From Membranipora membranacea (Eukaryota; Bryozoa; Gymnolaemata; Cheilostomatida; Membraniporidae): 64,000 bases of DNA. The position numbers were made by a program, and so were the translations under genes. Location: positions 1,858,001-1,922,000 of the forward strand of contig OU612067.1 in the NCBI GenBank assembly GCA_914767715.1, read 5' to 3'. The notes under the pieces are model-generated. The model was not told the DNA's origin and did no database searches. It saw nothing but the letters and a program-made list of their open reading frames with translations. Positions 50,822 through 63,547 of this stretch are shown in pieces (the first letter of the stretch is position 1; every line of letters starts with the position of its first letter).

Positions 50822-53800
50822 ATGGAAGGTATGAGGACATGTGTACTTGTGATGGCATTAATAGCCTCAGTGTCCGGTGTGTGCTTAGAGTCTGTAGGCT
50901 GGGTACCGGTACCTTCCGATCAACTGGATCTGTAAGTCAAAGAAATGGAGATATCATCTTACACATAATGTTATAATGAATTACTTTTGAAAGTTTTGAT
51001 TGTTATACCTGCTGGTACAAGTCCTAACCTGAACTACTGCTGGAGGAGGAAGGGAGAATATGATAAACTGATATGTGTCTATGGAACCTGCTGTACAACA
51101 ATGAGTTTGCACATTTTAACCCTCTGCTAAGAAGACCAGTGGCTAGTGGGTTAATCTATCATATTATATTAAATATTCTAAGCGATATATAGGCTGGTAT
51201 TTTGAAACAAGCATAGACAAGAGAAATACGGCAAAATGCAGCTCATTTTTGCTCTTCTTGTTTTTAGGACATACAGTCCGATCACAGAGAGTGATAAGAG
51301 ACCTCTAGGATTCAGTGTCGGCCAATACATATATAACAGTGACAGAGGTACGTGTGTCACTGTACAGGGCACAGCAGGAAGGAGAATCGAAGTACAGGTA
51401 CAAATATGTCTCAAAGATAGTCTGAATCTGGTCGTATGACTCAACCTCATAACCGGTCTGCCCTAGCCTTGTTCATGCGGCCACATGTTTTGGTTTTTTT
51501 GGTTTGTTTGGCCCAAAACCCGTGGCCGCATGAAAAAGGCTAAGTCTCCTCTCAAAGCGGCCTCTTAAAATGTTTAAATTTGTTATCACAGTGTTACATG
51601 AATGTATTCGCTGTCATATCGATTGTAATATCGGTAGATATATCGTTATCACATACTTTGTTGTTAGCGTTTGTTGAAATTCTCAGACAGACATATTCGA
51701 CTAATGAGTAATATTACTCCTAGATTAGAGGTATATATATGACAAAATGTGATGTATTGCGATTATTGTTATATTTATGTATCAGGTGCAGGCAGAGCCA
51801 GCCACTACAATCTGTATCAAAGGTAACGATGTAGAGACATGCTCAGAGGTGAGTAAAATATACTACCCTATAATTAAACATTTATCTGTAGCTTTGGCCT
51901 TTGGATTGTCCAACCTAGAATTATACATGCTGCCCGTCACACTGACTTTCACGGATTGATTAAGTGACTACGTAGAAATGTTTACATACCTTGAATGCGG
52001 GGGGGCGGAGCAACTGAGCCTGCTCGCTGCAAGATGAAAATAACATTATTTTCCACCATAAGGAATGTTGAAAATAATTTATATAATACTGCAAGCTTAA
52101 AAAATACTCTCCCATAAAATTCTTTCCAACAGTTTATATTGGTTATATGAAACTTTGAACTGCAAAATTGAAAAATATATTTTGGCACTTAGTGGTCCTG
52201 GCTCTGTAATAAAAGTATTCTTGCAGCGAGCGGAATGTCTGCAGTTCAAAGAATGCCTCTCAGGTATAAAAGAGTGTAAAATGTGTTTAGGGTTACAAAC
52301 AATCCGCAAGAAGCGCCATCGATATTGTTCAAGAGCAAAATCAGTCAGCTTTGGAATAGCTTAAACTCGCAATCATTCAGTATAGCTCTCTATATCTGGT
52401 AAAATGATCGAGTTTTTTTGGACTAAATAATGATTTTTTAGAATTCTCTTGTTCAACATAGGGTAAAGCATGTACACCCCTTTTTCTAAACCTAACTATG
52501 CCTTTTATTTATCTCTTCAGTTGCCTACAACATATCAATACCTTGCTAATTAGTCACTTAATTTAATTATTATTATACACAGGCGGATGGTAAGATTTAC
52601 ATGTGTCAGGAGTTCACTGCTGAGAACCAGGGAGACCAGAATAGTACAATGTTTGAGTTTCAGTGTAACGGAGAATGTGCAGAGGCCGATGTCACATTCT
52701 GGTTCAGATTTGATGTTAGCCCTGGAATCAGTTCAGGTATGAGCATTAGTCGGGTTCTACCCTCCCACCCTCCCTGCTTAGACCAAGTTAGATCCAGTTT
52801 GCTTGCATTTGGAGTTGCCCCCTTGAAGGATTACGCAGCTTATCAGTGGAAGGGAAGCAGTTCTAAATGCAGACAAACTGGATCAAAACTGATCTAGGTT
52901 TTACTCAATATATCATCGGCAAATAGGTCACAGCATTGAATTGTTGGATTCACAAAATCAATTAAATTCAACAAATTGGCCTTGCTTTAAAGAATGTCAC
53001 TTATAAAAGCTAATTCTAAAAGTGAAACTTTATGCTGATATGGCTATGAATAAAAAGAGCCTTCCCGTCAGCGTGCCTGCGATTGACTAACTAGCTATTC
53101 TTGTGGATGGTCAGTGATAAAAGACTGGATAAAAATCTATTCATATCCGCCTCATCATCTGATTTTGAATAATACCCATTCAAAGTTGCTCAACAGGCGT
53201 AGGCTTGTAGTACTAACTCCCTGGAATTTGTTCCTTGTACTGCATGCATGTGATTTTAAATAAAACATTATATTGGTATATTGGTATAATGGATATCCCC
53301 TCAGTCATGGATATCTATTTTAGAACTTGCAACATTAGGTCTGTTGATGTAGAGGCGAAAGGAGGAGGGGGGTGGACAATTAATTTTTTCATGAGTTATA
53401 TATCACGATAGAAATGCGGGATAATCCTATACCATCTCACAGAAGTTCATACTGATTGGAATTTTCTTGACACTGAAAGCCCAAACATCTTGGTTAGGGC
53501 GATCGGCACTCTTTAATTTGTTCTAGATAGTTGTCTCCCCATTGAGCAGGTGGAGAGAACTTGAAACTGGGGAATCTGATTTGATCATATTTGGGAATCT
53601 AACTCTGGAACTTTTCATTTGAAAACACTAGCACTTTACACATTTGTGCAGTGTTTTTTAAAACATCTTTTACAGTATAATATAATAATTACCCCCCCCG
53701 TATTACAAATCTCACAGTAGATTGGTTCATAATTTAGTTGATGAGACTAAGACTTTGTGTGATTATTATAGATGATGATGAGCAGTGGTGTTGGGCTCGA

Positions 53801-53941
53801 GATCAGAGGTATCCCACAGACCTGATAGTGCTACCCTTTGTACAGACGACAGAAGTGCCAGTGAAAGAAAACTCTGCCTCTTCAATCACTCAGCACCTCG
53901 CTGCTCTTATCGCCGGAATAATCACTCTATATATACTATAA
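50822..53941 (+). CDS. GPI-anchored, cysteine-containing cell-surface protein, family unknown
   Basis: Five coding exons, 50822-50931, 51268-51397, 51786-51848, 52583-52736 and 53772-53941 (TAA), join in phase to 208 aa. An acceptor (GCTGTAG) just before 50818 suggests a further upstream non-coding exon. An N-terminal signal peptide (CVLVMALIASVSGVC) and a C-terminal Ser/Ala stretch followed by LAALIAGIITLYIL and the stop fit a GPI-anchored surface protein. The mature part has single Cys in VTVQ, TICIKG, VETCSE and YMCQEF contexts, a pair in CNGEC, and one in EQWCWARDQ, plus an N-glycosylation site (QNST). The even spread of cysteines recalls small Ly6-like proteins, but the Ly6 pattern is not met. 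I do not recognise the family. Confidence 0.8.
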
Positions 53942-54887
53942 TATCATCTAGTATCAGCGGTCCATGCAGAACAACCAATAATGAGCTATTACAATGAATA
54001 ATTGTGAACTTTATTTAACAAAAATTCTATCACTGGAACGAGAGCCACAACTTAAAGTTTACTCAAACTCTCAATTAAAATTATAGTATTTGTATTATTT
54101 ACAACCCCATATTCAGTATCTAAATTGTGCCACAATATTCTGTTTTCTTCATTATATTATTACATCAAATATTTTTTCAGCATTTCAGTACTTTGTTTAT
54201 TTTTCTACTAATTTCATAAAATAAAGTATCTACCTACTTACAACAACATCATAATCAGCTTTCTAACATACGGACAGGTGGAGCCTTCGTCAGCAGATGA
54301 TTTCTGGCATCAAAAAACCAATGACATAGCCCGTTTTAGGGACTGAGGCTACCCTTTTCATATTTTTATATATTTAGTAGCAGCACCTTGACCGTGATCT
54401 CTTTCTGGGAGCGTCTATGCAGGTCCTGTATTTACTCTGGCGATAAGGTCTCTTTATAGAAACTTCAGTTCTTGCCTGTAACGACCATAACATAATGTTA
54501 TTATACACTTGTTACTATTGGCAAACAATACTAACACGGTTGGCTGTTTTTCATAACATGCCAAAGAGATTCTGATAAAAGTTAGGAGGTAAAAAGGAGG
54601 AGAAAAGATGATAGTGTTTCTTGTTTGGCGGTGTGCAAAGTTGAGAACACGAACCAGTCTCATCAATAAGGTCTGATGATGAAAATTAAAACAATAGCAT
54701 ATAAAATGGCATTCCCAAAGTTACATAAGACATAAAAAAGACCAAGACAAAGCAAGTTACCACAGGACAGAGCAGGCTGCTAACAGGACGAGTCCTGAAA
54801 GATACATATTACACATACAGCATCCCCTCAATAATCAGTCATGTGTGGCAGTAGGAGACAACTTCCAAATGAAGACTGTTCTTAAGA
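53942..54887. other. Convergent 3' spacer
   Basis: The 3' ends of the GPI-protein gene (+) and the Cys-rich membrane-protein gene (-) face each other. AT-rich, with no other feature than the signal at 54220. Confidence 0.5.
54220..54225 (+). terminator. Candidate polyadenylation signal of the GPI-anchored protein gene
   Basis: AATAAA on the plus strand 278 bp beyond the TAA of the preceding gene. Motif and position only. Confidence 0.4.
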
Positions 54888-55911
54888 CTAGCAGTAGCGC
54901 TTTCTGACAGGCTGATATTCAGGTAATGGTTTACAGGGATCATATCTGCTCCGGCTGGTGCCTCTCTTACTGGGCTTACAGCCTGGTAGGTATCTACAGT
55001 GAGATCTAACGGATGTCATACCACCTAACGGCATCTCTCTGTCGTGTCTCACACCCTTAGTCAGTATCCGACTACACCGACGGCTCCTCCGACGTTTAGG
55101 TTTCGGTGGACAGCAGGGATCGCATGGGTCGCATGGGTCACAGCATGGATCTTCAGGTTCATCACAGGGGTCATCACAAGGGTCACCGCAGGGGTTACCA
55201 CAGGGGTCACCACAGGGGTTACCACAGGGGTCGCAGCGCTGCTTTGGTGCACATTGGTCTTCTTCCTCGCTTGATTCGTCCTCATCACAGACGGGAGACA
55301 GACGTTTATTCCACGGAGGACACTGACATGTCAACTCTGGCTCAAAACATGACAGGCACTCTCTCTTCTGACAGCATTCTTTAGAAGTTGTCTCCCTACC
55401 TAATGAGTCAGTGAGTGCTTGTATGGGCGTGGGGAGGTAACCCCTACGATTAGTCTGTGGATGGCTGCCACATGTACGGATACACGGAAACATGTTAACG
55501 ATCACAAAGAAAGCGACGAGCACTGCAGCCTCCAGCCAGTAGGCTGGAGTATTGAAGAGTTCCTCTATGCCTAACCCCATCAGCCCTGGTACTTCAAAGC
55601 TCTTGGCTCCAGTACCGATTTGGGCAACGGCGCCTTTGTATAGAGTAGCCAGGATTGTTAGCAGAAAGCGGTTTTGTGAGAATGTACAGCACACAGACAC
55701 TGCAATAAGACAACACAGAAAGCGATATAAAGTTAGCTTTGATACTGATACTAACCCTGACAGCTAAACCGCAAGCCAACATTCTGACCACTATGGGTAA
55801 AACCTTGTAGTATAGTACAGTACCCATCACTATCAGAAATATAGTGTAGGGCAGGCACAACGGGCTCGTCATACGGTATATTAGATTCCTAGCTAGTACG
55901 TACGGGTCCAT
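54888..55911 (-). CDS. Membrane protein with Cys-Pro-Asp-rich repeat tail
   Basis: Exon 1 runs from ATG 55911 to 55752 (or 55746; two tandem A/GTATCA donors are both in frame). Exon 2 runs 55699-54888 (TAG), giving 323 or 325 aa. The N-terminal part has hydrophobic segments (YTIFLIVMGTVLYYKVL, FLLTILATLYKGAV and YWLEAAVLVAFFVIVNMF). Then comes a Cys-containing region, an acidic patch (DEDESSEEEDQ), about 40 residues of C-G/D-x-P-C repeats (CGNPCGDPCGNPCGDPC and on), and a basic tail (KPKRRRSRR). The underlying DNA is a short GC-rich tandem repeat at about 55125-55240. CxxPC-type repeats occur in outer dense fibre and other sperm structural proteins, but no family can be assigned. It lies tail to tail with the GPI-protein gene, 0.95 kb away. 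Confidence 0.75.
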
Positions 55912-57885
55912 GATTGTGTTGTTTTGTAGTATCTAATCAGTACCTCTGAAAGTGTAAATTGATGGATGTATTCTACATAGACAACCACTAGCCATGTGTG
56001 AAAGTCACAACAGATCTCAATCAATGAGATCTAACTCTGCTCAACACGGCCAATCAAACAACAGGACACATGTAAAGAGAGCAAAGTATTCATTTGGTGT
56101 GTCTGATATAATAATATCCAAGTTAAACTTTGGGGACATAATGAGACTGAAGCACTAAGGGGCTGCGATGTGTAAATACTGCGAGTAGGCAGTGGCTCAA
56201 TTGGTTAGAGTACCAGTCCTTCAGCAAGTGTTGAATGTTGTGGGTTCAAATCCCACTGCAGTCCATTGTTTACTGAGGTTTGGTTGGCCCCCAGGTGTGC
56301 TCCGACCTACCTTTAAACAGAGAGCAGCCTGCTTGGGGATTTGGCGTGTGATATGACCATCTGATTTTATCAAAACTATAATTAAAAACATTGAGGTTTA
56401 AATACTCACCAAGTTGGAATACTAAGAGAGGGTAAATCAGACCTGCTCACAGTCCAGCTGTGGCTTGTTATAGTACCTGATGAGGTTTCGGACACAAAGT
56501 TTAGCTCCACTTTGTACGGTATTTATGGCATCTGTCTTTACAATAATCTTGTCATTGTTATCTTATCATTGTTATCGCGAGGCCAAGCCAAGAGAAAGTA
56601 ACTCCAAAAATAATAACCAAAACTTTTCGCCAGTATTGGTTGGCCAAATAAATTATATAACGGTTTCTAGTGTACTAGATAAGTGATGTAAAAACTAAAT
56701 ATAAAAAAAAAAAGTTTTATCATTGAACACAGGATATGTAAGACAACTAACTGCAACCAACCTGACGTCAAGATTATCAATGATATAATCTAAACATCAT
56801 CGCAAGTGAAAAAACTAACATTATTTTGCAAAGTGGATTTTTTAGATTTAAATTGTTGTTGTATATTTTGGAGTTGGCCCTCCTTGATTCACAGGCCCCC
56901 CCCCCTCCTGATATGCGTGTCTGTAATGGAGCACAGTCCATGTAGACTAATGTCTGAAATCTTACTTTGAAGTCTGGTATGTGGTCCTGATTGGCTAACC
57001 AACTACATACATATCGAGGTGCAAAGGTCATTACCTTCCTTTCATTGCTTTACCTCTGACCAAGTGACAGTGGAGCTCAGAATATTGAAAAACCCTCCAG
57101 CCTCCCTGTTTACCACCCTACATGTCTGTACTCACCTTTTGTTTTGTATAGTTGTAGATAGAGTGGAAAGACTGTCATTGGGACACCATGTGGAGTGAAA
57201 GACCCTTATTGAACGATTTGGAGACCAACGCTTATCCTGTTTGAAGGCTGATCATCCCCACGATCTAGAGATCAACAGTTGCGTTTGGAGACCAATCTTG
57301 AAGCCAGTGACTAACAATCACAAAGATTTAATTTGTCACAGCTGTGGTGAATCAGTATTCACCAAAATGTCGGCGTCCTATTCTTCGCCAAAATACCTTA
57401 CTCAGAATTATTTTTATTAAAAAATGATGACCTTTTCCTGGAATTTTTTGATGTGTTGTACAAATAAATACCTGAATCAAATGATGAAGTTGCAGCCAGT
57501 TGATTGATTAGGCAGCAATAATTGACATGAGAAAAAATTTGGTATTCATAGATATTGACAGCTGTATTTTAACATGTCTTACTCCAGCGATTAACATGAT
57601 TTGAATTTCATAAAATTATTTTTATATTATGGATTATGGATATGGATTATGAATTTTGGCTATTATATGTCTATGCTTTATTAAATGTTATTTTAACACT
57701 GTTTCATGTTAGGGTTTTGTAGAAATTCCCACTTTTTAGGTAAGATAATCTAAAATGTATAATTTAGGATTATGTTTTCATCATGGTGGTTAGAGCTCTA
57801 TGAAGGTCGTACAAATGTAAGCTACACAGCAACTTGTACATTCCCATCTTTCTCTACTATTTCCAGTTTAGTCATCGATCATTGA
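55912..57885. other. Spacer between Cys-rich protein and MFS transporter genes
   Basis: Holds a SINE at about 56190-56350 and the transporter 3' flank, with a minus-strand AATAAAG near 57675. No exon was recognised. Confidence 0.5.
56190..56350 (+). mobile_element. tRNA-derived SINE
   Basis: AGTGGCTCAATTGGTTAGAG (A box) and GGTTCAAATCCCACTGCAG (B box with stem half) sit at tRNA spacing. A non-tRNA body of about 85 bp follows (GGTTTGGTTGGCCCCCAGG). No target duplication was found. Confidence 0.6.
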
Positions 57886-60800
57886 TTATAAGCTCTCTTG
57901 GGATGACGCTACTTTTGTGGTAATAATATTGTCAGGAGTTGCCTCATACTGTTTTCTTTCTCCAAATTGTAGGATAGCAACAGGTAAAAAGGCGATAACT
58001 GCTATTAGCTGTATAACAAAGATGGTAATTATCCCCATAGATAGATTTACCTCCACCTGTAGGTACACTGTAACAGAAAAAGTAAACGGTATACACGATT
58101 CATGAACTGAGCAATGATTTGATAGCTTGCCTCACAGATGATGGGGCTTGCGGTTGGTAATCCTTAGCTTTGATGTTAGTTAGTTTGTGTAATGGAGAAG
58201 AGTGCAAATTAAGGGCACGGGGAGGGGAAAGTCATAAAACCATAGAGTGAGTGTACCTCAAAGGTAGGAAACATAAGAGTCTTCGAGGGATATTGCATTC
58301 AAAGAGAATGGCCATAGAAGTTATATCAATAACCACACATTATCAAGCTTTACATTTTACAGCTGCTCCCTAAAGTTCTCTCGAAGTATCTCATTACAAA
58401 ACTCCGAACCGTTTGACAAAACGCAGAAAAAGTAAAAGCCTTTGCTATGCATATTCAAAGTAAATTGGCACTATGAGATTATTGAACATAAATGAAGTTT
58501 CTGGTCATAGTTTATTTGTAATATTACCAGAATACTTGAATTATGTGTAGGATGAAACCATCACATCATCTAACATGACGCCATTAAAAATTAGTTTTAT
58601 GAGTCCCTATCTCTGAGAGTTTTTCGATGGTATAGGAAGCAGTGTAATTGTCCTGCACAAAATCATGAACTTTTCCACCTACAAATACATTGCACCTAAG
58701 GGGCATTGAATCACTACTCACAGGCAAGGTAAGGACTAGACAGACCTCCGAGTCCTTCTAGAACATTCTGCAGCATGAAAAGACCCATCACATGTTGCCG
58801 AGAACATAACTCCAAACATGTGGGAAATAAGTTACTGATATAGAGAGAGCGAGTTACTCCATAAGATGCTACCAGTATTATGTATTGTACTGCAACATAA
58901 AACAATTATAGTTAGTCCTGCATGTCATAGTCTATGGCCCAAAGGTCATCTTTTCTGAGTCAAAGGCCGTAACAGAAATGATCGGTGTGGTCCAGTACTT
59001 TTGTGAACTCAGAAAAGTATATACGTCAAATATTATGTATTGTAATGCAACAAAAAACAATTATAGTTAGTCCTGCTTATCATTGTCTATGGCCGTGAGA
59101 AGGTTTTAGGAAAGTATATTTTTTATATCAAAGATTGAGTGGCATACGGGAAAAATAGTTTTACCAGTGCTTCATAGACTAGGGAGGTATTCCAGATCAA
59201 GCAGAGCAAACAATCTGGGAATGAGAAATCACCTGCCCACAATATGTCACATACTCTGCGCAAACCAATTCTGTTCCAATTTGCTGTACAGATTGTTGTT
59301 GTTGCTGTTAGTTTTGGAGGGGGAAGCCTTGAAATAACATTTTGTATTTACCTTCACTGATACCAGGAACAAGAAGAATCATCCAGATAACAGCTGACAC
59401 TAAACTCGATCCTACATGGAGCATTGATGAAGAGAAACTACACATCAGGGTCAAGGTCAAATATCCAAACGCGCTAATCAACATCGTAAATCCCTGAGCG
59501 GACATGGCTGTAATAATGAGTAAAACATACAATGAAGTTGCGGAGACACATGATACCTTTCTGTTGTTACCACAAAAGTATTTCTGAGCTGATGAAAAGC
59601 TGTATTGACAGTACCAAAATACCGAACAAACCATGTTAACAAACATTACAGCTGCTACAATCGGTAAAGGATCAGAAACATTCTTAGAAAAGCAGAGGCA
59701 CAATAAATGGGGGGGGGGGGGCACTTCCCAATCAAATTAATTGAATTGTTACACATTATTTAGTTCATTCCCTGACAGCAGACACTACCTGTGTGTTTTT
59801 TGTTGACTTACCTTGACTTATAGTTTGATCTGACATGTGTAACTTATACCGAGAATAATCTGCTACCAGAGAATTAAAGCCAACCATCCCAGCAGCCAAT
59901 AGGAATGTTGATATCACATATAAGCTATTCTAAAATGTATAGATATTTCTTTCTTTCTATGATGGTTTTAAACTTTTAGGTTTAGGGTTCGGTGAGCTCT
60001 TGCCGAGACAGAACAATCCTCATGACATCATTCAAGGGATTAGTGACGAGGTCACTTCTCACATATACTCAGATTTACAGAAGGGTGAATGGCTACTTGA
60101 GATGAATGGCCACGAATATTATCATAGAACTCAATCAATATTTTTATCACCTTATAAAACAATTCCAATAACAGTGTCAATTTGCTGGAAAATATAAAAA
60201 TTGAATTCACTGACATACATTTGGCGAGGTATTTGTGACCGTGATTACATTACATCGGTTCAGTGCTCACCCTCCTCCTGACAATAAATTTGTTACTTTT
60301 TTGGCAGCATATGACAGGTAGTGGCATTAGTCAGCTCTTCATACATATTAAAAAACCTGTCCGTGTCTCCCTGATGCTTGCAATACTGACAAGTTTATTT
60401 TTTAAAAACTCTCAAGAACCATCATGACAAAGTCCGCTGTGAAATAAAGTGATGCTGATGGCATAAACTTACAAATAATCCAGTGATATAATCAAAGATA
60501 TCGCTAACCTTTGGTTTCTTGAGAAGCATAAAGACAACATTCATAGAAATTTCTTGATCATCAACAAGTTCAGCGATTGATGCTCCATGTGTGTTTGATA
60601 AGTAATCTCTGAATGGCTTAGCTGGGTGAATTTCTTCTTCCTTCTATACAAAATAATTCACAAAGAGTAGAAGGTGTAAATAATATAAATTACCTCCAAT
60701 TATCGGTTTCAATACCACAACATTTTGCCCCCCCCCCCATTCTCTTGCAATAAAAGTTGTTAATCCATGCTTGTCATTCATTGACTTGGATAACTATGAC

Positions 60801-63547
60801 CCGCTGCGCAGACTTCAGATTCTGCTCACCATTTTTTCTGCTGCCGTATTTATCTTTTCTTCATCCACACCATGAATATGTCTGATCAACAAATCTAGAC
60901 TTGACTGCCTCTTTGTCAATCTCCTCTTCTCCCTGTTGTGGACAGTTTATAATCAGTATAATTTATCAAGTTTTCATAAAAGTACTCATGACCGTTATTT
61001 TTATTGAGTCCATATAGATGATGGTTATAAATTCCAATTGACCTCAAGTTCACACAGAAACTTGTGCTTGAAGTTGCCAAAAAAGAATTCCTCATGTGCG
61101 GTCAAAACTCACATGCAAAATAAAATATCATTAATCTTTGTGAATGAATTGTCTGCATCTTTGGCAATTGCCTCCTCATCCGCATTCCTCTAAGTCTGTA
61201 ATGGGGGGTCTATTTGTTGTAAAATATCACATAATGCTCTTAATGTCATTTATAGTGAATGTCTCAGTCTGAAAAATTATCTTCTCAGAAACATCTCCTT
61301 TTCAAGATGAAACACTCACTTTTTTTACCCGTCTGTTTCAAGATTAGAGTGCAATAGCTGATAAAGTTTACTTATCATCGTGGTAAAATGAGAAAAAGTT
61401 TCAGTGAGTAATAGGAACGCGAAGAGACGTGATTTTGCATGTTTTTCTACTGTATGTTGATAGTTGATTTAATGACATCATGCGCAATTTTTCACAGTTA
61501 GAGATCAGTCAAGAGATCACAGAGGAGATAATGTACTCAGATTCACAGACAGGTGAATGGCTGCATGAGTTGAACGCTCACTAATATTATCCTAGAGCAC
61601 AATAAATGTTTTTATAATTCTTAAAATTAATAATTTGCAGTAGTCGTCCGAAATACAAGGTATGTGTGATTGTGAATATGACCAGAATTGATCGTATCGT
61701 ATCGGGTATCATCTTTAATTTATCATGTACATCTGTAACGGCTATGTGGTGCCGCCCGCTTGGGGGCTTAGACTACCATGGACGTGATGATGGGAAACTA
61801 TCAGAGTAAAAACAAAGCAAAAGAATTATTATCAGTAAGTCTATAGCATATAGACTTAATAATAAACCTAGACAGGACACTTTATGGAGCACTAGCATTG
61901 AGGCACTGAGGCATTTATCTGTGAGCGACTTAACAACATGGGAAGGTGTAGAAGCAATGATGCTATCATTAATTTACAGTCCAAAATCCAGGTATTTTGT
62001 CGATGTCTCGAAAATTACAACTTATTAAGCAGCTTGTCCTGAACAGCTTGATACGTGTTTAATGCTGACAAATTAAATCAATGATAGCATCATTGCTTCT
62101 ACACATTCCAATGCCGTTACGTCGCCCCACAACTAAGTGCCTCACTTCAGCTGTATGGTGTCCTGTCTAGGTTTATTATCAAGTCTATGGTCTATAGTAA
62201 TACCCTATGATGTCAGGCGTTGTTAACTTACTTTGTATGAGATTTGTCTACATCAGGTTTTATTTTAGTGTTAACAGAGTCAGCTTCTTCTAACTGGTAA
62301 CTGGCCATGCTGACATTAAACACCCCTTTCTTTGTACCTAAAAAAATAATTTCAAAGGTTGTTGGGGCAGATCAGATCGGGGTGGTTTGGGAGTTCAGAC
62401 TGCTCCAACAGTTAAAGTGACAGAAACAGTTTAACAGATTTATTAGTCCAAGGGCTCAGACAGCTGCAATGAGAGTTAGTGGCATTACAATCATAATGTA
62501 ATGCCACTAACTCCCATCGCAGCCGTCTGAGCACATTGACTACTGATTGATAAAAGTACGATGTAGCCTGGTAGCGAGATAATGGTCACCTGAGGGTCTG
62601 AGTGAGAACCGCGGTCCTTTCATATCTTGCTGACTGCTATCTACTTCTCCCTGAGGAGAGTTCGGTAGATATAGAAGTCCGCAGATGATGAGCAGAGATA
62701 CCAGTGCTGCACATACAAGCTTACACCATACATATCCGAGAGTCAATATTGCAGTCCCTGTCAAACAAAATTTTATAATATATGAAAATTGTATAGCCAA
62801 ATTATCCTGAAAGAACTCTTGATGATGCGCATCATCTATATATAGTGGGACTCATCTAATGGTTCAGGCTACAGACATGCAGTATTTGATGTCTAACGAT
62901 CAACAGCTTACGCCTGCTGTCAGATTTGGGTTTTGTACATTATATATCCTAGCCAAGTCCTTGCCAAGCAGGACTAAATACATCAGATGTCTACTGACTG
63001 TGTGCACACCTCACATACAGTAAATAGAGACGACATCATGTTTAAATTTTGTACACCGCCAAGCGACTTACCGATAATCAGAGGAAATACCATGGCTCCG
63101 ATATTGAAAAATAAAACGTTGGCTGCTACAGGAACCAGCTGCTTCCCCTCAAAGTACTTTCCTAAGATTGAAAATGTGGCAATAGAGATAAGGGCGACTC
63201 CAACACCTGTAAAATCAATCAATTTATAATCAGCAACATATTCATCTCTTCATATACATAATGATATGTCAGATCAATGTGTAATTGCCTATGGATTCTG
63301 ACAATCGATAAATACTATGTTGTTTTTATTGATAAAAATATTTTGGTACCAAGTGGGAAAAATACCTGCAATATATATTTCGAGGTAAATGAGAGCTACT
63401 GACCTGAAAAGATACCTGTACCTAACAGAGCCATCCAGCCAGCTGTAGCTAATCCAGACATGATCTCGCCAGCAGTCATTAGAACGCCACCGATTATCTG
63501 AAGCCATCTCTCACCTATCCTCAGATTTAGGTAGTGCGCTGGTAAAC
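57886..63547 (-). CDS. MFS transporter, monocarboxylate-transporter-like (5' end outside window)
   Basis: Ten exons: 63547-63404, 63206-63072, 62757-62590, 62337-62232, 60932-60830, 60643-60473, 59929-59812, 59654-59352, 58889-58722, 58067-57886 (stop). All junctions keep phase, giving 531 aa of the C-terminal part; exons for the first helix or two lie past 64000. The first exons give TM2-TM6 (ERWLQIIGGVLMTAGEIMSG, TGIFSGVGVALISIATFSILGKYF), the last of these being the position where SLC16 proteins carry a similar GKYF motif. A hydrophilic loop of about 150 residues, with HGVDEEKINTAAEKM, separates the two six-helix halves. The second half runs from YVISTFLLAAG to IFVIQLIAVIAFLPVAIL. It would move small organic anions or similar solutes across a membrane; the substrate is unknown. 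Another MFS family remains possible. Confidence 0.82.
61839..62199. mobile_element. Palindromic MITE in the transporter gene
   Basis: The left arm has TAATAAACCTAGACAGGACA and AGAAGCAATGATGCTATCAT, both inverted in the right arm (ATGATAGCATCATTGCTTCT, TGTCCTGTCTAGGTTTATTA). The element is 361 bp in all, non-coding, in the intron between exons 62337-62232 and 60932-60830. Confidence 0.7.
62454..62532. repeat. Short near-perfect palindrome
   Basis: GTTAGTGGCATTACA and TGTAATGCCACTAAC face each other over a loop of a few bases; outer arms GCTCAGAC/GTCTGAGC also pair. Half of it recurs at 25423-25465, so it is a dispersed element. Confidence 0.7.
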
